A DNA stretch of 23,511 nucleotides from Ophiothrix spiculata (GCA_000969725.1 JXSR01S032646.1); one strand, 5' to 3'. Positions 1 to 9,035 are shown, counted from the first letter of the stretch. Made by a program: numbers and translations. Notes: generated from the letters alone by a model not told the origin.

Positions 1-322
1 AAGAGAGCTATTGGAGTTGGGTTTTTTTTACACTGGCGTATTCATATTGTTTCACATGCAAACCGTGTCTGCGTTTCAAGTAGCGTGCATTGTGATTTAC
101 TCTGATTAAAGTATGCCAATTTTCCAGCTAATCCGTTGCGAAGACTCTTGAAGTGTGGCACGCGGAGCTGTAAACTGCCGGAGGTACAATAACTCGCTCT
201 CCATGAGCGACAATCCAAGATGGCTGCCGTCCCATAGTATTTATACGCAGTGAAATCAAAATGGCGGCGAGTAACGGTTTCCTTATAAAAATTCCTTGAC
301 ATAGACCCAATTATCATGACCA
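1..322. promoter_or_regulatory. HPS5 intron: paired YY1-like AAGATGGC/AAAATGGCGGC sites
   Basis: CAAGATGGCTGCCG (217-230) and CAAAATGGCGGCG (257-269) both resemble the YY1 consensus AAGATGGCGGC, in the same orientation and 40 bases apart, in a patch richer in G and C than its surroundings. In promoters such sites often mark a start codon, but the reading frames from both ATGs stop after a few codons. No exon of HPS5 is recognisable here. It may be an internal or foreign promoter, or part of an unrecognised repeat. Confidence 0.25.
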
Positions 323-622
323 TTATATATTACCGCTAACCCATCCCCATAATATTTTTCTACTGATTCTGTTTTAACTACTAATTATCATGTCCATTTA
401 TAATCTCCAAAGTATTGGTAGCAGTCCAGTGACCCATTGCCCCATTTTCATCTGTCAGTAAAGTGCGTCATCCTGTTACCCATGTTCATGTTCTTCTGCA
501 TTAAGTTTGTATTTCATTTCTACCAATCATCATTTCCATTCTACAGTTCTCAATGGTCTTAAAATATAGGTTGTTTGCACTTATGGCCGCAACCTATTGA
601 TGGTTTCACATTAAGGCTGATT

Positions 623-1273
623 TTTGCTCTCTAGCAAAGCAAAGAAAAATGAAATCCATATAAAGTGTACATTTTTAGAAGAGGACTTACACGCTAAAAA
701 CAATAGTGATGTTGAATTTCGACAAAAACTTAACTATTTTGGCCCAAGGCCAAAATATGCATTTTTGGTGCCAAAAGCTTCTGGAAAGCGTAACTAAAAT
801 TTGTTTCAAAAAATTGGAATTGAATTAAGTTTTAGAATCTAGAAAGTAGTGCACAGGGTTGGTTTACTCAAAATGTTTGATTCATTTCATTTTTTTTTTG
901 TTGTTGAAACATTGCCAAAACCAGGTCAAAAGTGGCAATTTTTGCCAGTTTTGTGGCAAAATGGCTACCTTTATCCTATTTTTTTTACAGAATTTCAAAT
1001 AATAAGATACAGATCAAAAAGCTTGGGGAAAAAAAGACCCTGGACATTGCTTTCTAGATTCTAAAATTAATTTAGTTCTATATTTTATTCAGTCAATTTT
1101 AGTTAAGCTTTCCTGAAAATGTTGGCTCCCAAAATATGTATTTTGGCGTTTAATTGGGCCAAAATGGTTAAGTTTTTGTTAAAAATCCACATCATTGTGT
1201 TCCACATGTCACTTTGCTTCAAGAAATATAAACTTTTATATATTAATTTTTCTTTGCTGAGTTAGAGAGCAAA
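623..1273. mobile_element. Large foldback element (about 650 bp)
   Basis: The left part (623-880) and the reverse complement of the right part (about 1005-1273) align along most of their length. Shared blocks include TTTGCTCTCTA near the ends, AACAAAAACTTAAC, TTTTGGCCCAA, the ATTTTGG...GCCAA segments and TTTTAGAATCTAGAAAG. The arms therefore total about 250 bases each, with mismatches, around a short spacer. No transposase reading frame is present. It lies in an HPS5 intron. I see no clear target duplication. Confidence 0.6.
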
Positions 1274-1490
1274 TTCTTTTCCAAAAATGATGGGTTGACG
1301 TCAACCTTAAATATAGAAAATAAATCGAGAACCATGTGGATACTTTGGATGGATAAAAAGAGATTCAAGAACAGAAATGCAAAGTGATATACTGCTGTTG
1401 ATGTGTTAAGTTGTCTTGTATTTCTAGCTTTGTTAGAAAACAATTATATCTGTTTGAAAAAATTTGTTTTGTTTTTTTAAAAACACTTAC

Positions 1491-1621
1491 TTGTCAGTGT
1501 CACACACAATACACTTTGCCTGAGCTGACACCAGCACTTTCTCATCAGCAAAATCTAACTGAACTATGGGTGATTCTGTCTCTAGTACCATCTCTGAGGG
1601 CATCTTGAAAAATCCCGATGC
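1491..1621 (-). CDS. HPS5: HPS5 exon 6 (last one in the window)
   Basis: 131 bases; acceptor AATTGCAG, donor AA|GTAAGT. It encodes 43 residues ending in ...KCIVCDTD plus two bases of a split codon (probably Lys). The QLDFADEKVLVSAQAKCIVC stretch corresponds to the QLDY...LLISS...LCDT blade of HPS5. I could not find the next exon between 1 and 1490, so it should lie left of the window. Confidence 0.87.
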
Positions 1622-4600
1622 CTGCAATTAAAAATATATAAAAGAATGACATACTTGATAAGTTTATCAACCTGAACAAAACAAAATAATCTTTTCTGCA
1701 CAACTGCAGATTTAGACGGGAGATCCCAAGCATCATATACCGTTCCAATGCCAATCCGATGTCACTTGTCTAAACGATACAATACTAATGGAACTGGCAC
1801 CAGTACCTGGGGCCGAGAAGATAAGCTTACCTTTCTAGAATCAGTGTTTGTTTGTGTGACTCTTCCCTTATTGTCCCCAGCAAACAACCTAAGGCTTGTT
1901 GAATCCCACTGTAGACAGGTAACACAGACATTACGATGTGCTGTTGAGACAACTAGTCTTTCTGGTGGATCTCTTTTATCTAAGTTCAGCTCCCAAGCTA
2001 TTACGAAGCCAAGGCTATAAAAGAACAACAACAAAAATTATAGGGAAAACATTTACAATTTAAGGTTGACTTTAATCCTAAATTACAAACTCAAGCAAAA
2101 ACCAGGCATGAGAATGATTTTTCATTAAAATATCTGAATTAAGTCAAATATGACCAAAAAACCACTAAAAAGGTTAAATCAAGCCCCCAAATTATCTGAA
2201 TTTGGATGATTTTGGAAGACAAAATATCTGAAATCAGATATTTATCTGATAATTCTCATGCCTGATTAAAACAAAGCAGATACAACACCACTAATGCTTT
2301 ATGCAGGTTATAAAATGTGTATTGAATTTCATTATCATAGGCAGGGACGCATATATTTTTTCATATCTATTACAAGCGCACAAAGATCATTAAATATTCC
2401 CCAGCTTTATGCAAAGTTGAAACCATTCAAGCCATGATCAAAACTAGTATTAGAAAGAATAAGACTGTTCTTTTCTAGACAAAACTATCCAATCTTTTAA
2501 AGAATCCTGGTTTTAAGCATTTTCACCATAAAATATCACAAGAAGCCTCAGCTTAATTTGTGAAATTTGAAATAATTTGAAATAGCTCTGTGATGTTACA
2601 GAAAGGGTTCCCAACATTTTCTTGCAAATAAATTGGAAAAATGTAATCACAACAAAGCGCCAAATGCTCATTTTTCATACATATTTTTTTGGTTTTGTTT
2701 TTGACAGAGTCTGCAGACCACTGACAATTCCACAAAGTGCCCTGTTCAGCATGTTGCTATGTTGTTACAAGATGAAAAGCCCTGCAGGGGCCATATTTGA
2801 AATGCTGCTAACTCAAATTGGCAACCAAAATTCCTTCAAGTAACTAACCAAAGGTCATTCAAGTAACTATAGTTAAACAAAGGGATTAGTAACTATTTTT
2901 AGCAGCTTTACATAAGGGTCCAGCCTACAGTACACCTCAAAAGGTAAAAATGGTCTGATTTATTATTTGGTTTTGTAAAACAACTTTTTCAAAAACCTTA
3001 CCTTGTAGCAAATCCCACTACGTTGTCATTAGGTGCAAAAGCTACCTTGGTGATAGCTCCTTCCTAAGAATTAAAGAAAAAAACATTTGTAAGAATCAAA
3101 CCAATAGGAAGCAAGAGAATATTGGGCAGGGGTGGTATTCAATGATATGATGATTAATAATCAGATAAATCATTTATTGGACTTTCCACCTAAAATCTTG
3201 CATTTGAAATAAAATTAAAAAAAAACCTACAGTGAAGCTAGCTAGGGGTATAACATGGGAATAAATTTTTAAATTAATCAATTTAAAAATAATAGTTTTA
3301 TTAAAGTAGCTCAAATTTTATTGTCTTGATCTAAAGTTTCCCAAGTGATACTTCTAGTTATCCCCTGTTTGTTCATGCAATACAAGGAAATATTAATTGT
3401 TTGTATCACACTCAGTAAACATGAATTTTTATAGCAAAATCATGAAAATACTGTTAAAAATGCTTACACAGTCGCAGTAGGCGACTGTGTCTTTCTTCTG
3501 TATGATTTCTTCTTCTTTCTTCTGTCAACATTTCAACAGCTTATATCTCTGGAACACAATGGCCGATTTGGACCATTATTATGCTTTGAAGGATCCAAGT
3601 GTGGAAAAACTTAGATCCTGAGCATAATAATGATAAAATTGGATGATTTTTGTCCCATATTTATTGGTCTCGCTATGAGTTTTAAAATATTGGGCTCAAC
3701 TGCGTCTCGCCCAATATTTTAACAACTCATAGCTCGACCAATAAATATGGGCTCAATCTATCCAATTTTATAACAAACTTGGTCAGTGGTAGGGGATCAC
3801 CTCCCATTTATGTCACCTGACCTCACTGGGGTCAGGGTCACATAGGGGTCAGGGGTCACGTAGGGGTCACGGGGTCAAAAACATGATTTTCACGAAAAAC
3901 GTTTCAACTCATCGGCGTTTCGAGGTACGGTCATCAAATTTATGGATATTATGAAACGTCTTGAGACCCTCTACAATTGTTACTAAATGAGAATTTTATC
4001 AGAGGTCACATGGGGTCACCAGGGTCAAATAAAAAGGTCAAATTTTCAACTTTGTCAGATTTCAACATTTATGGTGTCAAATTGTTCATCTTGGACCAGC
4101 GATCAAAGGTGTCAATTGTGACCCCATCGTCCGACCCTTCCTTGGTCAAAGGTCAAAAGAAAGGTCAATGGAAAGGTCAAATTGTCAACTTTGGCGGATT
4201 TTAAAGGTTAAGGTGTCAAATTGTTTGTCTTGGACCAGCGATCAAAAGTATTAATGGTGACCCCATCGTCTGACCTTTCTCTGGGGGTCAAAGGTCAAAA
4301 GAAAGGTCAAATTTTCAACCTTGTCGGATTTCAAAGGTTAAGGTCTCAAATTGTTCATCTTGGACCAGCGATCAAAAGTGTCAATGGGGACCCCATCGTC
4401 CCACCTTTCCCTGGGTGTCAAAGGTCAAAAAAAAAAGGTCAAATTTTCAACTGTGTCTGATTTCAAAGGTTGAGGTCTCAAACTTTTCGTCTTGGACCAG
4501 CGATCAAAAGTGTCAATGGTGATCCCATCGTCCGACCTTTCCTTGGGGGTCAAAGGTCAAAAGAAAGGTCAAAGTTTCAACTTTGTCCGATTTCAAAGGT

Positions 4601-7528
4601 AAAGGTCTCAAATTGTTCGTCTTGGACCAGTGATCAAAAGTGTCAATGGTGACCCTGTTGGCTGTCCTTTCCCTGGGGGTTAAAGGTCAAATTTTCAACT
4701 TAGTCTGATTTCAAAGGTTGAGGTGTCAAATTGTTCGTCTTGGACCAACGATCAAAATTGTCAATAGTGACCCCATCATCAGACCTTTCCTTGGGGTCAA
4801 AGGTCAAATATGTTACTTCTATACATGTAGATTAGACATGAGTATATAACTCATGCATATACATATATAAGCTTGAGACCCTTTATTTCATTCATAGGCT
4901 CAAGGTCAACTGAGGTCACTTGCCGCCGGCAAATATCATGTGACTGTGTCCAGATCTGTTTCAATATCTAGTTACATTTTTCATAATATTGTGATCAAAT
5001 TTAATTTAGCAGATTTCCAAGATTGATCAACAACTCATGAGCTCATGCGCGTCTATCTGCATCGTGTAGTACAACAAGTTGCAGTTATTCTCGCATGCAT
5101 ATATCAACTACACACGCCTTGAAATACAAATATCATGTTCCAAAAGCATTTACAAGGTGGACTGGTAAAAGAGCTGTAAGAGATGAGTTTTCATATCACA
5201 TAGAGGGTTTTATGTAATGCAGAAATATCCTTTTAATAACCAATGAAATTGTTGTATTTTTATCTACATAGTGATAAATACTAAGTCAAAGTGTCAAGTG
5301 AGTCAAGTTTATTTGCATTTCTTTGCTTTTAAATTTGCGCATCTCTGACACTCTTACTAGCGGCACTTGGAATTGAACATTTTGGCACATCTGATAGATT
5401 CAATCATTCACTTTATTTGAAAGTATACATATATTGAATGCTCATGAGGGCAATAGTATACAAATATATATTGAAGATCTCTGGTTAAAACTATGAACTT
5501 GAGGTAATGCAAATTTAGCTACCCTGAAGTAAAATAGCTAAATTGTAGTCACTGAAGGCCCATAGTTTTAAACCACAGGTCTGAAAAAAGTCAGTATATA
5601 TTTGCTTTATATACTGTGTTAATAAATTTTATATTGTGTTTTTGTCTTGCTGATGCTTTTTTAATTTTTTCAAATAATGCACACTAACACAACGCTAACC
5701 AAAATGCAAGTGATAAGTTAATGCACGTAATAACTTGCACGTGTAAGTTTGATGTGCACATTATTCCATGAATGAAAGTTGCTTCGCGTATAAGGTTTAA
5801 TAATGACACAGGCGTAGATAGTTCAAACCCATAAATATTCTTCTGGAACCCATAAATAGTAATTTAAAAGCGCGTAAATAGTCTTTCAGAACCTGTTAAT
5901 TGTCTTTTTCAAAGAAACTATTTACCCCTTTTCTCAAGGTGGTTTAAAATATTTGTACTAGGACCCAAGTTTATCCTGAGACCATAAGACTACAATAGCA
6001 TATGCTTAATATTTTCTCAGAGGCATCTGGAAAATAGGTCTAGACATTCGCCCTGATATGTACTTAGCTAATAATTTACCTTATTTGATAATACTTGTAG
6101 ATATTTGAGACTTTCTCTGTGGAATATGTAAAGGCCTCCAGTGGATGCACCCAAGGCAATGTAGCGACGACATACTCCAATGGATGTATACTAAATGTTG
6201 CAAGGAGAAAATAAACAAGAGAAAATGATGAAATGTATATCATGTGGTCAAGTTAGCTCAAATGGTAAGGCACTTGTTTGTGGTGGGGAGTGTCCCAAGT
6301 TCAAACACTACTGTCAAGTGTGCTTAAATCCCCTTGGACAAAAAACTAACAGAGCTTGTCTCATGGGAATCTGTACAAAACTTGGGGAGCTGATCCTGGC
6401 AGCAATGGTGCATATGTGTCTATTATGTGGGCTGATCAAGGTTTAGCGCCCTAGAGAAGAGAAGAGATCAACGTCGGCCCATGAGCCTCTGCGCTCGATT
6501 GGCAAACCCATTTTGCTCTCATTTTTTCATCAAACTCTTCCTAAATAGCCCATATATTTTGTTAAATAATATCATTTATCTAAATATAATAGAAATTAAC
6601 AGAATTTCCCCTATTTTGATTTCCAATTTTGTGTATACATATTTTGCCTTGCGCAATACACATTTCTATAAGTATTACATTTCCTCGTATAAATATCAGA
6701 AAGATGTGTGGTAAAGTGGTAGAATTCTCGCCTGTGGATCGCGGAACCCAGGTTTGTTTCTTGCTATGGCCCACTATTTTACATTTTTTCTTCATTTCTT
6801 TTCTTTTTATTTCAATTATATCCAATCATTTTCTTTGACTTGTCACTCTCTATGATACAATTCTTCTTTTTTTTTCATTCTTTCTTTTTTTTAAATTAAA
6901 ATAAGTCTGAGCTACTGATAAATTACGGTAATATTATACGGTACACCACGTGCGGTAGCCATACCCCAATAGCGAAAAATAGGTATCTTTGGATGATCCT
7001 TGTGTGTTTATTAGGAGTACACTTAGGAAACCTGTGATAAAAAATTGTTAGGAACATTCATCTCTTTATGGGTATGTGTCACAAACCTTAAGTGTTTCTG
7101 ATTACAACCACAGTGAGCTTCTAAAGTTGGCCAATTTTGACAAAAACGCAATGTATTTCAATGGAGCAAATTGAAGATATTTGAGTTTCTGTATAACAGA
7201 TTGGAAATCCCGAAAAGGCTATTGGGCTAACGTTGATCTCTTCTCTTGCCCTAGAGATTGTCACAGAACCTGAAATGATGCTTGTTGTGTAATGGAGCTT
7301 ACTTTGGCCACACATGTACATTGGTCAACCACCACCTGTAAAGTGTGATGAGAACATGAAATTGGGCGAGTGAAGTAAGTTGATTTTAGGATTGACTGTC
7401 AATGTTACCTTAATTCTAACAGATGTTCTAATGGGTGCATTGAGACCTTCCAGTGATTCAAACTCAGCAAATATATGTGATGCTGTTGACTGCCCTCTTG
7501 ATGGTGTAGCTGAACCGCCTTCTGCCAT
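1491..7528 (-). CDS. HPS5: HPS5 orthologue, N-terminal part (5 coding exons, gene continues past left edge)
   Basis: Spliced gene read on the minus strand: exons 7528-7409, 6190-6080, 3063-3002, 2014-1831 and 1621-1491. All introns are GT-AG and all junctions keep frame, giving 202 residues plus two bases of the next codon. Landmarks are a SHIFAEFESLEGL segment (residues 18-30), YTSIGVCRRYIALGASTGGL (41-60), EGAITKVAFAPNDNVVGFAT (78-97), the tryptophan-containing strand GFVIAWELN (100-108) and a QLDF...VLVSAQAKCIVCDTD blade (180-202). Their order and spacing match the start of the WD40-like beta-propeller of HPS5 as I remember the vertebrate protein. HPS5 joins HPS3 and HPS6 in BLOC-2, a cytosolic complex that directs endosomal cargo to lysosome-related organelles. 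Known HPS5 proteins are about 1,100 residues, so roughly four fifths of the gene lies left of position 1. The start ATG has G at -3 and G at +4. The identification is by recall, not by a search. Confidence 0.87.
1831..2014 (-). CDS. HPS5: HPS5 exon 5
   Basis: 184 bases; acceptor TTTTATAG, donor AAG|GTAAGC. One base completes the split Ser98 codon and 61 codons follow (phase 0 at the end). It contains LGFVIAWELNLDKRDPPERL and TCLQWDSTSLRLFAGDNKGR, which resemble the second propeller blade of HPS5 including the AWEL strand and the VFVGD-like strand. Confidence 0.9.
2103..2264. mobile_element. Short TIR element (MITE), ends CAGGCATGAGAAT
   Basis: The 162-bp segment starts CAGGCATGAGAATGA and ends in its complement TAATTCTCATGCCTG. 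The inner sequence repeats the motif ATATCTGAAT/ATCTGA. Ends beginning CAGG are common in hAT-type elements, but the flanking 8 bases match only partly (GCAAAAAC and ATTAAAAC). It lies in HPS5 intron 4. Confidence 0.55.
3002..3063 (-). CDS. HPS5: HPS5 exon 4
   Basis: 62 bases with a TTAG acceptor and an AG|GTAAGG donor. It encodes EGAITKVAFAPNDNVVGFAT and then the first two bases of a serine codon completed by the next exon. Too short to appear as an open reading frame by itself; recognised because it fills exactly the propeller segment expected between exons 3 and 5. Confidence 0.87.
3466..3490. repeat. Perfect 10-bp hairpin
   Basis: ACACAGTCGC (3466-3475) pairs perfectly with GCGACTGTGT (3481-3490) around a five-base loop. 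GACTGTGTC recurs in the same orientation at 4942-4950, on the far side of the minisatellite, so the hairpin may mark one end of a composite element. Confidence 0.5.
3575..3771. repeat. Two adjacent long hairpins
   Basis: The first hairpin pairs ATTATTATGCTTTGAAGGAT (from 3575) with ATCCTGAGCATAATAAT (to 3632). The second, 3633-3771, has arms of about 63 bases: ATAAAATTGG...ATTTATTGGTC...AATATTGGGC against its imperfect complement from 3709. They directly precede the GGTCA-rich stretch and the minisatellite. Confidence 0.6.
3795..3880. repeat. GGTCA-rich short tandem stretch
   Basis: GGGGTCA or GGGTCAC recurs roughly every 10 to 15 bases (GGGGTCAGGGTCACATAGG and following). It resembles the half-site content of the downstream minisatellite and may be a degenerate prelude to it. 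Confidence 0.45.
3990..4810. repeat. Minisatellite, about 130-bp unit, about six copies
   Basis: The anchor TTGGACCAGCGATCAAA recurs at 4091, 4230, 4360, 4492, 4622 and 4740, with spacings of 139, 130, 132, 130 and 118. Each unit also has TCAATGGTGACCCCATCGTC, a DR1 motif, AGGTCAAATTTTCAACTTTG and GATTTCAAAGGT. A partial unit begins near 3990. Open frames across the array are by-products of the repetition. It lies in HPS5 intron 3. Confidence 0.85.
5455..5625. mobile_element. Foldback element (about 170 bp)
   Basis: AGATCTCTGGTTAAAACTAT (from 5475) through AATTTAGCTA is matched by the complement of TAGCTAAATT...ATAGTTTTAAACCACAGGTCT (to 5583). The outer parts, CAAATATATATTGA and CAGTATATATTTGC, also pair. 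Typical of non-autonomous foldback elements; no coding capacity. Confidence 0.5.
6080..6190 (-). CDS. HPS5: HPS5 exon 3
   Basis: 111 bases, exactly 37 codons, phase 0 at both ends. The acceptor is ...CATTTAG with a T-rich tract upstream; the donor is AAG|GTAAAT. It encodes YTSIGVCRRYIALGASTGGL and then the blade strand YIFHRESLKYLQ. A tRNA-derived SINE begins about 50 bases upstream of this exon on the minus strand, just beyond the polypyrimidine tract. Confidence 0.87.
6243..6456 (+). mobile_element. tRNA-derived SINE, interrupted on its right side
   Basis: TTAGCTCAAATGGTAAGG (6253-6270) matches a Pol III A box and AGTTCAAACACT (6298-6309) resembles a B box, at tRNA-like spacing. The sequence then runs into GCCCTAGAG, where a 791-bp element is inserted; any continuation resumes at 7257. 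A cysteine-rich reading frame across this segment (6195-6446) is a product of the SINE and not a zinc-binding protein. It sits just upstream of HPS5 exon 3. Confidence 0.5.
6457..7247. mobile_element. Non-autonomous TIR transposon, 791 bp, 9-bp target duplication
   Basis: The left end AAGAGAAGAGATCAACGT (6457-6474) is the exact complement of the right end (7230-7247). The similarity goes on to about 37 bases with several mismatches (CGGCCCATGAGCCT against TAGCCCAATAGCCT). GCCCTAGAG flanks both sides in the same orientation (6448-6456 and 7248-7256), the expected target duplication. A 9-bp duplication fits Mutator-like or Merlin-type elements. There is no transposase frame. It contains a tRNA-Gly-like segment and long T-rich stretches. 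Confidence 0.75.
6706..6771 (+). pseudogene. Degenerate tRNA-Gly-like sequence
   Basis: GTGGTAAAGTGGTAGAATTC followed by TCGCCTG closely matches the D arm and anticodon-stem region of animal tRNA-Gly. GGAACCCAGGTTTGTTTC stands where the variable and T arm belong, with the B box decayed (GGTTTGTTTC for GGTTCGATTC). The anticodon loop has an extra base and the acceptor stem does not close. So it is a tRNA relic or the head of a SINE, not a working gene. Confidence 0.5.
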
Positions 7529-7547
7529 GTCTCATCAATAATCATAT
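7409..7547 (-). CDS. HPS5: HPS5 exon 2 (first coding exon; CDS 7528-7409)
   Basis: A splice acceptor (poly-T then AG at 7549-7548) precedes 19 bases of 5' UTR and then ATG at 7528-7526. The 40 codons end at AAG before the donor GTAACA (phase 0). The AEFESLEGL motif is the clearest family signature here. Two other ATGs lie just upstream in different frames, within the UTR portion. Confidence 0.85.
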
Positions 7548-7679
7548 CTAAAAAAAAAGTTTTGACAGAAATTTTTCAATGTGTATGCAATGTGCAAAGA
7601 AATGTATTCCTATAGATCCTTCAAAAATTAACAAAAAACATTAAAGACAACTACGCATGACCCTATATCAACAGGCCCG

Positions 7680-8305
7680 CTGAAGCCTCTGTTTTTGAGT
7701 TACACACCAGCAAACATCAACACTGTTACCGCCCGGTCCAACCTTGTCAGGGTCCCCCTGTCAACGTTCCCGCCGGAGCCTCCGTTTTTGAGTACCTGCA
7801 AACAACACCACCGTGTCCGCCCGGTCCAGTCCGTTTTTGAGTACCAGCAAACAACACCACCGTGTCTGCCTGGTCCAGCCCTGTCAGGGTCCCTACGTCA
7901 ACTGGCCAGCTTGAGTGTCCGTTTTCGATTACGCACCAGCGAACATCACCACCATGACTGCCCGTCTAGCCCTGTCAGAGTCCCCCCATGTCAATGTGCC
8001 CGCCGGAGCCTCCGTTTTCGAGTTACGTACCAGCGAACATCACCACCGTGGCCGCCAGGTCCAGACCTGTCAGGGTCCTACATCGGGACTGATGGCCTCC
8101 ATATTGGGTGTCATTAGTAAAACTCATATTTAGGAGTAATCCGGGTCCCCATGTCAACGGGCCTGCCGGAGCCTCCGTTTTTGAGTTACGCACCAGCAAA
8201 CATCACAACCGTGACTGCCTGGTTAAGCCCTGTCAATGGGCCCGCCTTAGCCTCCGTTTTCGAATTACGTGCCAGCAAACATCACCACCGTTTCATTGCA
8301 GACAA
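7680..8305. repeat. GC-rich tandem array, about 92-bp unit
   Basis: The block CCTCCGTTTTTGAGTTACGC followed by ACCAGCGAACATCACCACCG and GTCCAGCCCTGTCAGGGTCC recurs, with unit starts near 7686, 7779, 7830, 7915, 8009, 8172 and 8251. Spacings are mostly near 90, one unit is shortened to about 50, and one carries about 70 foreign bases (8080-8150). The array is much richer in G and C than the surrounding intron. A 140-codon open frame (7695-8117) and smaller ones arise from the repeat; their composition is not protein-like. Confidence 0.75.
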
Positions 8306-8764
8306 TTTTGAGTGAAGTGTTGACATCCCTAATATTAGATGGAGCTTTATAAAATCTGGTGTCATAGATCTTCGGTATAAGTTACACACTGTGTGATGCC
8401 TGAAGATCTTGTATGTAGAGGTAAAAAAACAGCATCCAGATTTCATCCTCAGTGGCAATATGAACATTTCAAACAGTAAGTTTGTATCTTGTCAATAAAA
8501 CAAAATCATCAAGACTATTTGTGTGAATTTACTTAACCACAAGTAGTCGTAAGGTGCTTTATAATAATGTGAACGCTAGCTGCATTTAATTACATGTGTT
8601 GCAAGCTGCCGAATTCTCTTATACCATCCGATTTGTGAGGCGATCAGGTTTACGATTAAAGGGAAAATCTGGGACACAGATTTTTTAAATGGACACTTTT
8701 CAAAGGTAAGCACAACAAAATCCTTGGTTACCAATTTTGAGATCATTCATAACTGCTCAAAGCA
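8306..8764. other. HPS5 intron 1 segment without recognisable features
   Basis: AT-rich sequence between the GC-rich tandem array and the first SINE. I see no exon, RNA gene or inverted-repeat element. Confidence 0.5.
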
Positions 8765-9035
8765 ACAGGGGAGCAGGTTGGCGCAGCGGTAGTTCCCTCG
8801 CCTTGCACCAATGAGGTCCAGGGTTTGAGTCCCGTGCCTGGTGCTTTATGTGCATTTGGTTTTCAGTCCATGCTCGCTTCCGCAGGTTTTTCTCTGGGTA
8901 CTCCGGTCTTCCTCCTGCATTCAAAACTGAATTTAAAAAACATCTTGGAGCCCTGTTGAAGATAAGCTTCCTTTAGCTTACTTGGTACCAAGTAGCAAGT
9001 TGGGTTTCCTTGGCGAAAGCCAAAACAAGCCTAAA
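8765..9035 (+). mobile_element. tRNA-derived SINE with V-domain-like centre (copy 1)
   Basis: The A box TGGCGCAGCGGT (8779-8790) and B box GGTTTGAGTCC (8822-8832) form a Pol III promoter. The middle, GTTTTTCTCTGGGTACTCCG (8886-8905) followed by GTCTTCCTCCTGCATTCAAA, resembles as I recall the conserved central domain of V-SINEs (CTCCGG...TTTCCTCC). The tail is GTACCAAGTAGCAAGTTGGG (from 8986) and then CTTGGCGAAAGCC. A second copy lies inverted at 10246-10433. Confidence 0.7.

Noticed and set aside
42-323. 93-codon minus-strand frame as a possible next HPS5 exon
   Set aside because: No frame matches the expected continuation after ...CIVCDTD, and no good acceptor precedes it.
849-1064. 71-codon frame on the plus strand
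   Set aside because: Lies in the centre of the 650-bp foldback element and resembles no protein family.
3977-4652. Three consecutive open frames with similar protein repeats (GQKKGQI..., LGPAIKSVNGDPIV)
   Set aside because: They are translations of the 130-bp minisatellite. The unit length varies, so frames shift between copies, and no gene signals surround them.
6195-6446. 83-codon frame with CISCG...CGGEC...HYCQVC spacing, like a small zinc finger protein
   Set aside because: It coincides with the A and B boxes of a tRNA-derived SINE, has no splice or start context, and ends at the transposon insertion.
7695-8117. 140-codon frame rich in proline, serine and histidine
   Set aside because: A by-product of the GC-rich tandem array; all frames stay open because the repeat lacks stops, and it is antisense to HPS5 within its intron.
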